This document shows, in pieces, positions 50,815-59,667 of a stretch of 64,000 nucleotides of DNA. The translations under genes were made by a program, and so were the position numbers. The stretch covers positions 150,623-214,622 of the forward strand of contig NZ_JACOQH010000005.1 in assembly GCF_014297335.1 (NCBI RefSeq), written 5' to 3'. This DNA is from Roseburia_D yibonii (GTDB taxonomy: Bacteria > Bacillota > Clostridia > Lachnospirales > Lachnospiraceae). Every line of letters begins with the position of its first letter. Within the stretch, counting starts at the first letter, position 1. The notes beneath the pieces were generated by a model. That model had not been told where the DNA came from. It did no database searches and saw only the letters and a program-made list of their open reading frames with translations.

Positions 50815-51606
50815 TTATTTTGTCATTTTCTGCTGGATCATCCACAGTTTCATCATCCATTTCTGCGGAAGTATCTTCGCTGCGACATAGCACATTTTCG
50901 CGTAACTTCCCGGAATGGAACAGTCTTTTTTCTTCTTCACATCACGAAACGCCTGCTCTGCCATTTTTCCCGGATCTGCCATTCCGCGAAAGATATGGAT
51001 CGTATGATCCGCCCCGATATCCGCGCGCTCGAACAGCGCCGTATGCATCCAGCCCGGACAAACCGCCGTCACTGTGATGCCTCTTTGCTTTAATTCTACA
51101 TTGAGTGCCCGCGAATAGTTGCGCACAAAAGCCTTTGACGCACTGTAAAGGTTCAGATACGGAAGCGGCAGAAAAGCTGCCAGCGAAGCGATATTTACAA
51201 TGTGGCTTCCCTGTTCCATATACGGAATGCAGAAAAGTCCCATTGCTACGACCGCGTTGCAGTTTAATTCCAGCATATTGAGTGATTCTTCCACACCAAG
51301 TTCGTCATAAGCACAAAATTTTGCATAACCCGCATTGTTTACCAGAAATTGGATCTTTACCTTTTCCTGCTCCAACTTTTCCGCAAACGCCCTGCGTTCC
51401 ACGGGATGGGTCAGATCCATCGGGATCACGCAAATCCGGCTGCCAAACTCATCGCTCAGTTTCTGCAGTTTTTCTTTATTTCTGGCAACCGCCCAGATCT
51501 CATCCACGGTATACTCTTCCAGTAACAGACGTACAAATTCCTTTCCAAATCCACCGCTCGCGCCTGTTACGACCGCAATACTGCGCTTATTTTCACTTGC
51601 ATCCAC
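50815..51606 (-). CDS. Short-chain dehydrogenase/reductase
   Basis: Classical SDR, 263 residues. Cofactor-binding TGASGGFGKEF (about 15-25), NNAG at about 90 (LVNNAGYAKF), Ser in NIASLAAF, and the catalytic YSASKAF (YxxxK, about 158). The Arg after the nucleotide motif suggests NADP(H), though this is weak. The start is GTG at 51606 with AAAGGAG about ten bases upstream. Downstream of the CPBP protease gene with a 15-base gap, so probably one transcript. Substrate unknown. Confidence 0.9.
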   Translation of the reverse strand: MDASENKRSIAVVTGASGGFGKEFVRLLLEEYTVDEIWAVARNKEKLQKLSDEFGSRICVIPMDLTHPVERRAFAEKLEQEKVKIQFLVNNAGYAKFCAYDELGVEESLNMLELNCNAVVAMGLFCIPYMEQGSHIVNIASLAAFLPLPYLNLYSASKAFVRNYSRALNVELKQRGITVTAVCPGWMHTALFERADIGADHTIHIFRGMADPGKMAEQAFRDVKKKKDCSIPGSYAKMCYVAAKILPQKWMMKLWMIQQKMTK

Positions 51607-51621
51607 GCAGGACTCACTCCT

Positions 51622-52677
51622 TTACTCTTTTATATTTTTTCTCCTATACTCCCCTGCCAGCAGAAAGAATCCAAAGCAGAGACTGTTTAAGAGCAGTGAT
51701 ACCGGAAGATCACTCCATCTTACGACCTGATCCTCCAGAACATCCGCCGTAAATGTAGCGGTAATGATCGGGATCAGATTATTGTTCAGATAGTGCAGGC
51801 ATACCGGCACCCAGATATTTTTCGTCTTCATATAGGCATAGCCAAAGAAGATCGCCAGGAAAATGCAGGTGATCTGCTGTGCAAAGATCATCTGAAGTCC
51901 CGTAGTCTGTGTATAATAAAACAGATCGATCGGCAGATGCCAGATGCCCCATGCCATACCAAGTAAGATCACGCCGCCTCTTAATCCGAATTTTTTCTGC
52001 ATGACAGACTGTAAATAGTATCTCCATCCGTATTCTTCACCGAAAAACGCGATAAACACCAGGAAGTAATTGATCGGCAGTGAAATAATACTGATCCAGA
52101 CCATCGGATCTTTAAATATCGCAAACCACTCTCCTGTATACTGCAGTCCCACGCCTTCAAACACACCGGATGCCGTAACGGAAACCACGGTTCGCGCAAA
52201 GTAGAGCGCGACAAATACGAGCACGACCAAAACTGCGCTTTTCCAGTTTCTTCTCGTCAGCCCCGCCTCCGCTCTTTTTTCTTTTCCTGCAACCGCAAGC
52301 AAAATTAATGCGACCACACTTCCAATGATCAGAATATACTGTGAGATCAGATTATAAACTGCGATCGTCATTCCCTGCAGTTCAATATCATCGACCGGTG
52401 CAAACACCGACACCAGCGCCAGGATCACAAGGATCGCCGTTGTCACAAGAACCGTGACAAAAAATCCAACCGGCAGTTTCTTCTCACGTTTATTCGTCAC
52501 AAGCAGTCCAAGGATCACGCCCGCCGCCGGATATAACATCTGCGCTGTCGGAAACACGGACAGATCGTATCCCTTCCTGCTGCCGTACCACATGAAAAGT
52601 CCCATCAGATAGGTCAGCCCATAGGCAATCCCTATAAAGATGAGCAGTTTCGTTTTTTCTCTTTTTTGTTGTTCCAT
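51622..52677 (-). CDS. CPBP family intramembrane glutamic protease
   Basis: 351 residues with about eight membrane helices. CPBP/Rce1-type motifs: FGEEYGWRYYLQ (Glu-Glu and Arg, about 215) and MAWGIWHLPID (His, about 250), plus a third helix with YLNNNL. Such proteins process prenylated or bacteriocin-like peptides or have unknown functions. ATG 52677 follows GGAGG; an ATG four codons upstream overlaps that site. No bacteriocin gene is adjacent. Confidence 0.88.
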   Translation of the reverse strand: MEQQKREKTKLLIFIGIAYGLTYLMGLFMWYGSRKGYDLSVFPTAQMLYPAAGVILGLLVTNKREKKLPVGFFVTVLVTTAILVILALVSVFAPVDDIELQGMTIAVYNLISQYILIIGSVVALILLAVAGKEKRAEAGLTRRNWKSAVLVVLVFVALYFARTVVSVTASGVFEGVGLQYTGEWFAIFKDPMVWISIISLPINYFLVFIAFFGEEYGWRYYLQSVMQKKFGLRGGVILLGMAWGIWHLPIDLFYYTQTTGLQMIFAQQITCIFLAIFFGYAYMKTKNIWVPVCLHYLNNNLIPIITATFTADVLEDQVVRWSDLPVSLLLNSLCFGFFLLAGEYRRKNIKE

Positions 52678-52945
52678 TTTTTCCTCCATAACTCTTCCAG
52701 CATTTTTGCAATTCTTTTCTATTCTATCATTTCCATTTACTAACTGTCCATATCTATTATTGCATCATCTAATCGATTGCCCTTATCACATAGTTCAAAA
52801 TCAACTGATTCTACTTTCAAATTATAATTATATGCATCTATCATCAATTTGAATACTCAAATCTCCCTACTTCGTGCATATTAACAATTATGATTATTTT
52901 TTAGTATATATATTCGGCTATGATTAATAATATCTAATAAATAGT
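52678..52945. other. AT-rich intergenic region
   Basis: About 270 bases, clearly richer in A/T than the surrounding core genome. No gene, hairpin or convincing promoter seen apart from scattered TATAAT-like strings. It begins the AT-rich islet that includes the next gene. Confidence 0.5.
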
Positions 52946-53593
52946 TTATTCATTCTCTAAACTTTTTTCCGGTTTCATTTCTTCTTCCATTCTATCCGAA
53001 ATTACATATGTAGCAACAGATTCCTCTTCATGTCTCATCATATGTCCATCCTCGGGAACTAAACATCTTAATACTCTCTTAGAATTACACGCTTTATATA
53101 AATGTGTAATAACAGTATCTCCACACACTTTATAATATCCTTTCATTTTTTGAAGATAATTATTTTGGTACATATCTGTAAAGTATATATCCAAATCAAA
53201 TTCATAAACATTTTCTGTAATAGTAATATCCATCATATATGAAAGAGATTTCTGCGGTAAAATCATATCATAATATGCTATCATAGTATGGCTTCGGAAT
53301 TTATCTTTATATTTTATCTTAATATTTTCTGCAATCCCAACTCCAACATTTTGTACAACTAAATTCCATGACGCAAATATACTTTCCTGCTTTTCATCTT
53401 CACTGAAATCCATTATAACATCTGGAACATTTCCCTCCTCTGTTTCTTCCTCCGCCCAAGCATTTAAAATTGGAATAACGTCTATCCTCTTCCCCTTTTT
53501 AAATTGTTTACACATAATGACAACTGTTAAACAACTACAAATTGCTGATACCGCTGACCAAAATTCAGTATTAAAAAATAATTCTTTAATCAC
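52946..53593 (-). CDS. AT-rich orphan gene, single-pass membrane protein
   Basis: 215 residues from GTG 53593, seven bases after AAGGGGGA; the frame is open six codons further to a TTG without a site. An N-terminal membrane helix (FWSAVSAICSCLTVVIMC, about 10-27) is followed by a basic anchor (KQFKKGKR) and a cytoplasmic-looking acidic domain with alternating strands. The tail is Glu-rich. The base composition and codon choice (many AAA, ATA, TTA) are unlike the neighbours, which suggests recent acquisition. It sits between the CPBP gene and a tRNA cluster. The pattern of one N-terminal helix plus a soluble beta-rich domain is seen in hypothetical proteins near mobile elements; no function can be assigned. 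Confidence 0.6.
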   Translation of the reverse strand: MIKELFFNTEFWSAVSAICSCLTVVIMCKQFKKGKRIDVIPILNAWAEEETEEGNVPDVIMDFSEDEKQESIFASWNLVVQNVGVGIAENIKIKYKDKFRSHTMIAYYDMILPQKSLSYMMDITITENVYEFDLDIYFTDMYQNNYLQKMKGYYKVCGDTVITHLYKACNSKRVLRCLVPEDGHMMRHEEESVATYVISDRMEEEMKPEKSLENE

Positions 53594-53670
53594 GTTTATA
53601 TCCCCCTTCAAATCAAAATATTCAGTTTCCTCTCAAAAAGCTCTTATGCAATATAAAATATACTAATATA

Positions 53671-53713
53671 AAAAGACTATATCCTCTTATAGTGCGAAAA
53701 GATACAGCCTTTT
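53671..53713 (-). terminator. Terminator of the seven-tRNA cluster
   Basis: Twelve-base-pair stem AAAGGCTGTATC / GATATAGTCTTT (two G-T pairs) with a T tail on the minus strand. Confidence 0.85.
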
Positions 53714-53718
53714 ATGTC

Positions 53719-53798
53719 TGCGGGCAACAGGACTTGAACCTGCACGGTCTCCCACCAGAACCTAAATCTGGCGCGTCTGCCAATTCCGCCATGCCCGC
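53719..53798 (-). tRNA. tRNA-Leu (anticodon TAG)
   Basis: Class II tRNA with short variable arm; anticodon loop TTTAGGT; acceptor GCGGGCA/TGCCCGC. Last gene of the cluster transcribed from 54456. Confidence 0.94.
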
Positions 53799-53865
53799 TT
53801 ATCTGAAAATATACTGTTATAAAGAAAAAATGACCAAAACCTTCTCAGATTCGGTCATGTAGGAA

Positions 53866-53938
53866 TGAGACACGGGGGAGTCGAACCCCCGACAACTTGA
53901 TTAAAAGTCAAGTGCTCTACCAACTGAGCTAGTATCCC
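53866..53938 (-). tRNA. tRNA-Lys (anticodon TTT)
   Basis: Anticodon loop CTTTTAA; acceptor GGGATAC with G-T pairs to GTGTCTC. Confidence 0.95.
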
Positions 53939-53958
53939 ATAATATAATTGTAGTGAAA

Positions 53959-54030
53959 CTGGGCTAACCAGATTCGAACTGGTGAATGCAGGAGTCAAAG
54001 TCCTGTGCCTTACCGCTTGGCGATAGCCCA
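53959..54030 (-). tRNA. tRNA-Gln (anticodon TTG)
   Basis: Anticodon loop CTTTGAC; acceptor TGGGCTA/TAGCCCA, discriminator G. Confidence 0.95.
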
Positions 54031-54070
54031 ACATTTTAATCGATGCTTAAAATCTCAACTATCGCATCAA

Positions 54071-54146
54071 GGGTGGATACAGGGATTCGAACCCTGGGCC
54101 TCCAGAGCCACAATCTGGCGCGCTAACCAACTGCGCTATACCCACC
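54071..54146 (-). tRNA. tRNA-His (anticodon GTG)
   Basis: Anticodon loop TTGTGGC; acceptor GGTGGGT with an extra 5' G, opposite C at position 73, as expected for tRNA-His. Confidence 0.95.
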
Positions 54147-54195
54147 ATATGACGACCATTTGGCCACTTTCTTCTTATTAATAAGAAAAAAGAAA

Positions 54196-54269
<74 letters not shown>

Positions 54270-54304
54270 ATATAAAAATCTCCGCCATGAAAATCTCATA
54301 GCAA

Positions 54305-54375
54305 AGCGGGTGATGGGAATCGAACCCACGTATCCAGCTTGGAAGGCTGGTGTTCTACCATTGAACTACACCCGC
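54305..54375 (-). tRNA. tRNA-Gly (anticodon TCC)
   Basis: Anticodon loop CTTCCAA; acceptor GCGGGTG/CACCCGC; discriminator T. Confidence 0.95.
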
Positions 54376-54381
54376 ATAACA

Positions 54382-54456
54382 TCGGGGTGACAGGATTCGA
54401 ACCTGCGACCTCCTGGTCCCAAACCAGGCGCTCTAGCCAAGCTGAGCCACACCCCG
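54382..54456 (-). tRNA. tRNA-Pro (anticodon TGG)
   Basis: Anticodon loop TTTGGGA; acceptor CGGGGTG/CACCCCG; first gene of the seven-tRNA cluster. Confidence 0.95.
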
Positions 54457-54519
54457 TCACACAAAAATGCTAATTGCAATTATTTACTTTTTATCGTCCC
54501 TTGCCGTGACGCAAGACAT

Positions 54520-54548
54520 ATTATATCTCACCACCAAAAGGTTGTCAA
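54520..54548 (-). promoter_or_regulatory. Consensus promoter of the seven-tRNA cluster
   Basis: TTGACA (54548-54543), 17-base spacer, TATAAT (54525-54520). The TGA stop codon of the phosphodiesterase gene (54545-54547) is embedded in the -35 hexamer. Confidence 0.85.
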
Positions 54549-55045
54549 CACCCTTTTTCATTTTTTTTCAAAAAATGTATCGAAAAATGCGCCTGCCCTG
54601 TTTTATCAATTTCCATCAGAATATAGGACGGCTGATGCCCCTCCTGCCTCGGATGGGAAAGGCTCCCCGGATTGAGTGCAATGATGTCATCATCATAATC
54701 AATGACCGGGATATGCGTATGTCCGAACATCACGATATCCGCACCCTTGGACTTCGCCACGCTTTTGATATCCGCAAGTCCGGACTGCACATAATAGTAG
54801 TTTCCATGCGTAAGAAATACCTTATAATTTCCGATCAGTATCATTTTTTCCCGCTCCAGTCTGGAAAAAAAATCGCTGTTTCCGGCAACGATCTCAAGCG
54901 GACAGCCAGCCAGTTCCGCAATATAATCCTCGCATCCTTCCGCGTCTCCGAGGTGGATCAAAAGATCGATCGGCTGCTGTCTCTCCAGCGCGATTTCAAG
55001 ATTCTTATGTTTTCTGTGGGTATCACTTACGATCAGTACTTTCAT
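54545..55045 (-). CDS. YfcE/MJ0936-type metallophosphodiesterase
   Basis: Calcineurin-like phosphoesterase, 166 residues. Metal ligands in IVSDTHRKHKN (Asp, His), LLIHLGDAEG (Asp), VAGNSDF (Asn), FLTHGNYY (His) and MFGHTHIP (His-His). Members hydrolyse phosphodiesters; the natural substrate is not known. The start follows the rdgB stop by one base, so the two are translationally coupled. Confidence 0.92.
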   Translation of the reverse strand: MKVLIVSDTHRKHKNLEIALERQQPIDLLIHLGDAEGCEDYIAELAGCPLEIVAGNSDFFSRLEREKMILIGNYKVFLTHGNYYYVQSGLADIKSVAKSKGADIVMFGHTHIPVIDYDDDIIALNPGSLSHPRQEGHQPSYILMEIDKTGQAHFSIHFLKKNEKGC

Positions 55046-55046
55046 G

Positions 55047-55643
55047 CTATGCTTCCTTTTTCAGAACTTCTCTCATGGCACGCAGTGCTTTTCCCCTGTG
55101 GCTCACTTCATTTTTCTTTTCCTCCGACAATTCTGCCGTAGAACATCCGTATTCATCTACATAAAAGATCGGATCATAACCAAAGCCATTGGTTCCCGCC
55201 GGCTTCTCTCCAATATAACCCTCGATCGTCTCCCGCACAACAAACTCCCGTTTATCCGGCAGCACTGCTGCGATCGCACAGACGAAACGCGCGGTGCGGT
55301 CTTCTTTTTTCACGCCCGAAAGACGGTCTAACAACACCTGGTTTTTGATCTCATAGGAAGTATCCTCCCCCAGATAGCGCGCAGAATAAATACCAGGCTC
55401 CTTGTTCAGATAATCGATCTCAAGCCCCGAATCATCCGCGAGAACCACTGCGTCGGTATCTTCCGCCACCGCGCGCGCCTTTATCAACGCATTCTCCTCG
55501 AATGTTTTGCCATCCTCGTTGATCTCCTTGTCGATCCCTGCTTCTTTCATGGAAAGGATCTCCATTCCAAGATCGCTTAAGATATCACGAATCTCCCTCA
55601 TTTTATTTTTATTTCCAGTCGCAAAAATAATCTTATCTGCCAT
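55047..55643 (-). CDS. rdgB: dITP/XTP pyrophosphatase (RdgB/HAM1)
   Basis: House-cleaning NTPase that removes inosine and xanthosine triphosphates. 198 residues. N-terminal ATGNKNKMREI, then ADDSGLEIDYL, the PGIYSARYLGE motif and C-terminal NGFGYDPIFYV and SHRGKALRAM are the family signatures. ATG 55643. Paired with the phosphodiesterase gene, a common arrangement in Firmicutes. Confidence 0.96.
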   Translation of the reverse strand: MADKIIFATGNKNKMREIRDILSDLGMEILSMKEAGIDKEINEDGKTFEENALIKARAVAEDTDAVVLADDSGLEIDYLNKEPGIYSARYLGEDTSYEIKNQVLLDRLSGVKKEDRTARFVCAIAAVLPDKREFVVRETIEGYIGEKPAGTNGFGYDPIFYVDEYGCSTAELSEEKKNEVSHRGKALRAMREVLKKEA

Positions 55644-55668
55644 TTTCTTTCCTTTCCCTTAAAATCCC

Positions 55669-56736
55669 TTAAAAACCTTCCTGAAACGCGCGCATGATCG
55701 CATTGTAAATTCCCTGTGCCGTCTGCCTTTGATATTCCGGCGAAGACAGGTTCTGTAATTCTGTCGCGTTTGTCATAAATCCGACTTCGATCAGCGCCAC
55801 CGGCACCTCACTGTTTCGGATGATATAGATCTCATTTCCGTTTATGATACCACGGTTTCTGCTTCCGAGCGCTCCGGACACTTCATCTACGCAGATCTGC
55901 GCCAGTTCCTTCGTTCCATGCCCGTTATCCTCTTTTAATTCGTCATACATGACGGCCGTACCATTTACACTCGATGTCTTTCCACTGACCGTAGAGTTGT
56001 TATGCACACTGATAAACAGATCCGCATCGGATTTATTTGCGAGTCCGACCCGGTCCTCAAAAGACGGATTGGTATCATCCACCCTTGTATAATATACGCC
56101 GATCCTGCTGTCCGGATTTTCCTCAAAGATCTGTTTTAACTGCAGAACGATCGCAAGATCAATATCTTTCTCACACTGTCCGCCGATCGTCGCGCCCGGC
56201 ATGTTTCCGCCATGTCCGGCATCGATCACCACTACCTTATCATAAATATCGTGCAACGGAATAAAATCAAGATACAGATAGCCATCCAAAAACGTAGGCT
56301 GAACCTCAAACACTTTATCCAATGTGATCTCGATAACGCCCTGTCCACCTTCACTTTCAAATGTCAGATTATCGATGTGGTCACTGCGTCCTATGATCGG
56401 ACTGTGATACAGATAATCCGTTCCCGCACCCGGAAACATGATATCCACAGTCTGTGTCACATACTGATCCTGTATTGATACCTGCTCCTGTGTCACTCCG
56501 TCCGGAAGTGTAATGCGAAGCTGCTGCGAAAAAGTGATCTCCTCCTCAGCCGCACCATCCGTGCTTCCGATCTCTACCATATCCATATGCATCCCGGCAT
56601 CTTCCTGTGACATCGTCTGCTCCTGCGCCGCCACCATCTTTTCATGAAAGCCGGGCAGATAAAACAATACAACACAGGTAACTGCCATAAATAGTACCAT
56701 AAAAATGGCCGCGATCTTAATGACCCGCTGTTCCAT
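55669..56736 (-). CDS. N-acetylmuramoyl-L-alanine amidase (Amidase_3)
   Basis: Zinc amidase that cuts the lactyl-peptide bond of peptidoglycan. 355 residues from ATG 56736 behind GGAGG (an upstream in-frame start reaches into the protease gene). N-terminal membrane helix or signal (about 6-27). An AMIN-like beta domain (about 75-165) follows. The catalytic domain has VVIDAGHGGNMPGATIG (His), the Glu in CEKDIDLA, DLFISVHNNS (His) and VALIEVGFMTNATE (Glu). The second gene of a protease-amidase pair. Confidence 0.92.
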   Translation of the reverse strand: MEQRVIKIAAIFMVLFMAVTCVVLFYLPGFHEKMVAAQEQTMSQEDAGMHMDMVEIGSTDGAAEEEITFSQQLRITLPDGVTQEQVSIQDQYVTQTVDIMFPGAGTDYLYHSPIIGRSDHIDNLTFESEGGQGVIEITLDKVFEVQPTFLDGYLYLDFIPLHDIYDKVVVIDAGHGGNMPGATIGGQCEKDIDLAIVLQLKQIFEENPDSRIGVYYTRVDDTNPSFEDRVGLANKSDADLFISVHNNSTVSGKTSSVNGTAVMYDELKEDNGHGTKELAQICVDEVSGALGSRNRGIINGNEIYIIRNSEVPVALIEVGFMTNATELQNLSSPEYQRQTAQGIYNAIMRAFQEGF

Positions 56737-56753
56737 ATGTAAACCGCCTCCGA

Positions 56754-58466
56754 CTATTGCTGATTCCTGCCATATGCTTTGATACACAGATTACAGTTCT
56801 GTCCGCTCTCCACATTTTCCCACGAATTTCCCTGTGCGCTGATGTATCCTTCTCCATCACTCAGATCCACGTTTTCTGTCGTCTCATCTGCCGCGTATTC
56901 AATCGCAAGCGGATGTACCGAGTCCGGCGTGGTAAGTTCCACTACCACTGCGAACCGCTCCCCTTCTTTTACCGTCACCGGCGTATCAAACGCTACCGTG
57001 TAATAACCGGCGCTTCCGAATTTTCCTTCCGCAACCGGCTGCCTTTCTGCCAGCGACGCGGTATCTGCAAAATCAGACACCATATAAACACGATATTCCG
57101 TGTCCGTACCAAGCGCGTAAAAACCTGCCGCGCTGATATTCTCTGTCTTTTGCGCCGAAAATACATTTGCCCCGAAAATATGACCGGAGTTAAACCCAAG
57201 CTGTCCAACCCATCCGCAGAGGTCTGACTGGTAAATGTCATCGTAATTATCGACATCCTCGATCCCGGTATACACCACATTATGAATACCGATATTGGTA
57301 TCATAATAGGAAACATAAAAAATCCCGTTATCCCCGAAATCATCTCCCCAGCTGTTCTGGCAGATAAACGCGCCGTCACCTTCCAGATCCACCGGGAAAT
57401 TATCCTTTGAATAATTGTCATCCCATCCGATGATCACGACATCATGGTTCGGCTTCTCCTGTCCCATATAACAGTATGCCTTTGTCTTACTGTTGTAAAA
57501 CTCCGAATGGCTTTGTGAACTTTTTAACGCACTGTAAATGGACGTCTGTACGCCGCCATATTTAAATACGGCCTCTTTGATCTTCTGGAAATCTTTACTT
57601 CCAATGATCTGTACCTCCTGCACATGCTTGACCGGCATCAGACTGTCATCGGATTTGTCATCTCCATACGGATCATCCTCCTCAAGCACCGGTCCCTGCC
57701 ATGCGAGCAGATACGCCAGACTCATCGTGTAATCCCCGCCATAGTCCTGATTCAGCGCAAAACTGTTCTGAATACTCATATGATCCGGGGAAAAGTCATA
57801 GGATTCCTCCGGCAGAAGTGAAGATTCCAGTGCCGTGAGCGAAGCAAACGCCCAGCATGTCCCATGATTTCCCTGATCCTTGACCCCGGGTGCGCGCAGC
57901 TTGTCCCTCAGATCATAGCTTGCCGGCACGATCGTCACATCGCTCAACTTGCCGCTTGCGGTAACTGCGGAATTTTCCTCCATGTTCCAGGAATAGGTGT
58001 ATCCCAGGCTGTCGGAAAGTGTCTCGAGCGGCACATAGTATTCCCCATCGATCTGACGCATTCCGGACGAAACTTCTTCTTTCTCACTGTTGACCGTGAC
58101 CTCGTCCTTATTCAGCGGAAACGTCACTTCATTGGCGTATTTTTCAACCAGAAGCTCCGTTCCATGATAAATATGCGCACTGCAGTCAAAGCTGTCACGC
58201 AGTGCTTTCACAGGGATCATGAGATTTAAATTATCATCCATAAAAACATTCATATCCCTGCTGGTATAGGACTTCGCGTCCACCAGAAGCGAAATCTCTT
58301 TCTGGTTTACGCTGTCCGCGATCAGCGGATTCCAGATCTCGGTCTGGATACTCGCCCCGCGAAAAGGCTCCACTTCCTCGTAAGCCTGATCGATATTATT
58401 AAATTTAAGTATCAATGCTCCCGCTAAAAAAGCGGTCAAAATCGCATATCTTCCCGAATAACGCAT
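56754..58466 (-). CDS. Secreted papain-like cysteine protease with lectin-like C-terminal domain
   Basis: 570 residues. N-terminal signal/anchor (YAILTAFLAGALIL). Region about 55-170 resembles the copper-amine-oxidase-N/stalk-type domain found in surface proteins (VPLETLSDSLGYTYSW). The C1A peptidase domain (about 180-405) starts with a proper mature sequence, PASYDLRDK; catalytic Gln/Cys in QGNHGTCWAFAS, His in NHDVVIIGWDD, Asn in CQNSWGDDFG. The last ~150 residues form a beta-rich domain (SAAGFYALGTDTEYRVYMV), the type annotated as lectin-like in clostridial C1 proteases. The amidase gene follows within 17 bases. Role in envelope remodelling or degradation of external protein is inferred. 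Confidence 0.88.
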   Translation of the reverse strand: MRYSGRYAILTAFLAGALILKFNNIDQAYEEVEPFRGASIQTEIWNPLIADSVNQKEISLLVDAKSYTSRDMNVFMDDNLNLMIPVKALRDSFDCSAHIYHGTELLVEKYANEVTFPLNKDEVTVNSEKEEVSSGMRQIDGEYYVPLETLSDSLGYTYSWNMEENSAVTASGKLSDVTIVPASYDLRDKLRAPGVKDQGNHGTCWAFASLTALESSLLPEESYDFSPDHMSIQNSFALNQDYGGDYTMSLAYLLAWQGPVLEEDDPYGDDKSDDSLMPVKHVQEVQIIGSKDFQKIKEAVFKYGGVQTSIYSALKSSQSHSEFYNSKTKAYCYMGQEKPNHDVVIIGWDDNYSKDNFPVDLEGDGAFICQNSWGDDFGDNGIFYVSYYDTNIGIHNVVYTGIEDVDNYDDIYQSDLCGWVGQLGFNSGHIFGANVFSAQKTENISAAGFYALGTDTEYRVYMVSDFADTASLAERQPVAEGKFGSAGYYTVAFDTPVTVKEGERFAVVVELTTPDSVHPLAIEYAADETTENVDLSDGEGYISAQGNSWENVESGQNCNLCIKAYGRNQQ

Positions 58467-58469
58467 TTA

Positions 58470-59618
58470 TTATTTCTTCCTTTTTGGCGGTTTCGGCCCC
58501 ATAAACTGGTAAAAATAGGTTTTTAACATTCCATTGTATATCTTGCGGTTTTTATCTGCCTTACGCCCGATATATTTCTCGGTATCCTCATAACTTGTGA
58601 TCATATACATGGACCAGGAATCGAGATTCCGGTATGCCTCCCCGATCTGTGTATACAGTTCCGGCAGATCTTTTTTATCCTCCAGACGCTCTCCATACGG
58701 CGGATTTGTCACGATAAATCCATATTTCTTTGGATGACGCAGCTCACTCACCTGGCGTTCCTGAAAATGGATCATATCCGCCACACCCGCGCGCTTTGCG
58801 TTCTCGCGTGCCGCCTTCACCACTTCTCCGTCAATATCATAACCCTGGATGTCAACAGAAACACTGGTATCTACCATCTCTTCCGCTTCCTCTACGGTCT
58901 CATACCACAACTTCCGGTCGATCAGATTTGTCCACTGCTCGGCAATAAATTCGCGGTGCATTCCCGGCGCGATATTCGCCGCCATCATCGCCGCCTCGAT
59001 CGGAAACGTTCCACTTCCGCAGAACGGATCAACAAAAATCCGGTCGGCTTTCCACGGGGTCAGCATAAGCAGAGCCGCCGCCAGCGTCTCTGTGAGCGGT
59101 GCCTTACTCGTCATCGTACGGTATCCTCGTTTGTGTAACGATTCCCCGGAGGTATCCAGCGTGACCATTACCTCATCTTTTAATAAAAATACCCGGATCG
59201 GATATGCCGCTCCATCTTCCGGGAACCATTCCACCTCATACTCACGCTTCAGCCGCTCCACAACAGCCTTTTTTACGATCGACTGTATATCGGAGGAACT
59301 GAATAATTTACTCTTGATGGAAGAGGCTTTTTTCACCCAGAATTTCGCATCCTTCGGCAAATACTCTTCCCAGGGCAGTGCCTTTACTCCTTCAAACAGC
59401 TCATCAAACGTAGTCGCGCGAAACCGGCCGACTAAAAGAAGTACACGTTCCGCCGTCCGCAGGAAAACATTTGCCCGGCAGATCGCCTCCGCGTCTCCCT
59501 CAAAAGTTACTCTTCCATCCTCCACCTGCGTGATTTCATAGCCGAGATCATAAATTTCTCTCTTTAAAACTGCTTCTAATCCAAAGTGGCAGGGTGCCAC
59601 CAGTTGATACATTTTCAT
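58470..59618 (-). CDS. THUMP-domain class I RNA methyltransferase (RlmL/YpsC-like)
   Basis: 382 residues. N-terminal ferredoxin-like plus THUMP domain (about 1-160; VAPCHFGLEAVLKREI at the start, FLRTAERVLLLV), then a SAM-binding Rossmann domain with VDPFCGSGTFPIEAA (about 200) and the catalytic IVTNPPYGERL (NPPY, about 315), as in N2-guanine methyltransferases of 23S rRNA. E. coli RlmL has an additional C-terminal methyltransferase that is missing here. The stop codon lies three bases before the protease start. Exact target nucleotide not deducible. Confidence 0.9.
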   Translation of the reverse strand: MKMYQLVAPCHFGLEAVLKREIYDLGYEITQVEDGRVTFEGDAEAICRANVFLRTAERVLLLVGRFRATTFDELFEGVKALPWEEYLPKDAKFWVKKASSIKSKLFSSSDIQSIVKKAVVERLKREYEVEWFPEDGAAYPIRVFLLKDEVMVTLDTSGESLHKRGYRTMTSKAPLTETLAAALLMLTPWKADRIFVDPFCGSGTFPIEAAMMAANIAPGMHREFIAEQWTNLIDRKLWYETVEEAEEMVDTSVSVDIQGYDIDGEVVKAARENAKRAGVADMIHFQERQVSELRHPKKYGFIVTNPPYGERLEDKKDLPELYTQIGEAYRNLDSWSMYMITSYEDTEKYIGRKADKNRKIYNGMLKTYFYQFMGPKPPKRKK

Positions 59619-59667
59619 TCATTTTCTCCATTTTTCCGTAAAATTCGTACATTTATCTAGCTTTATA

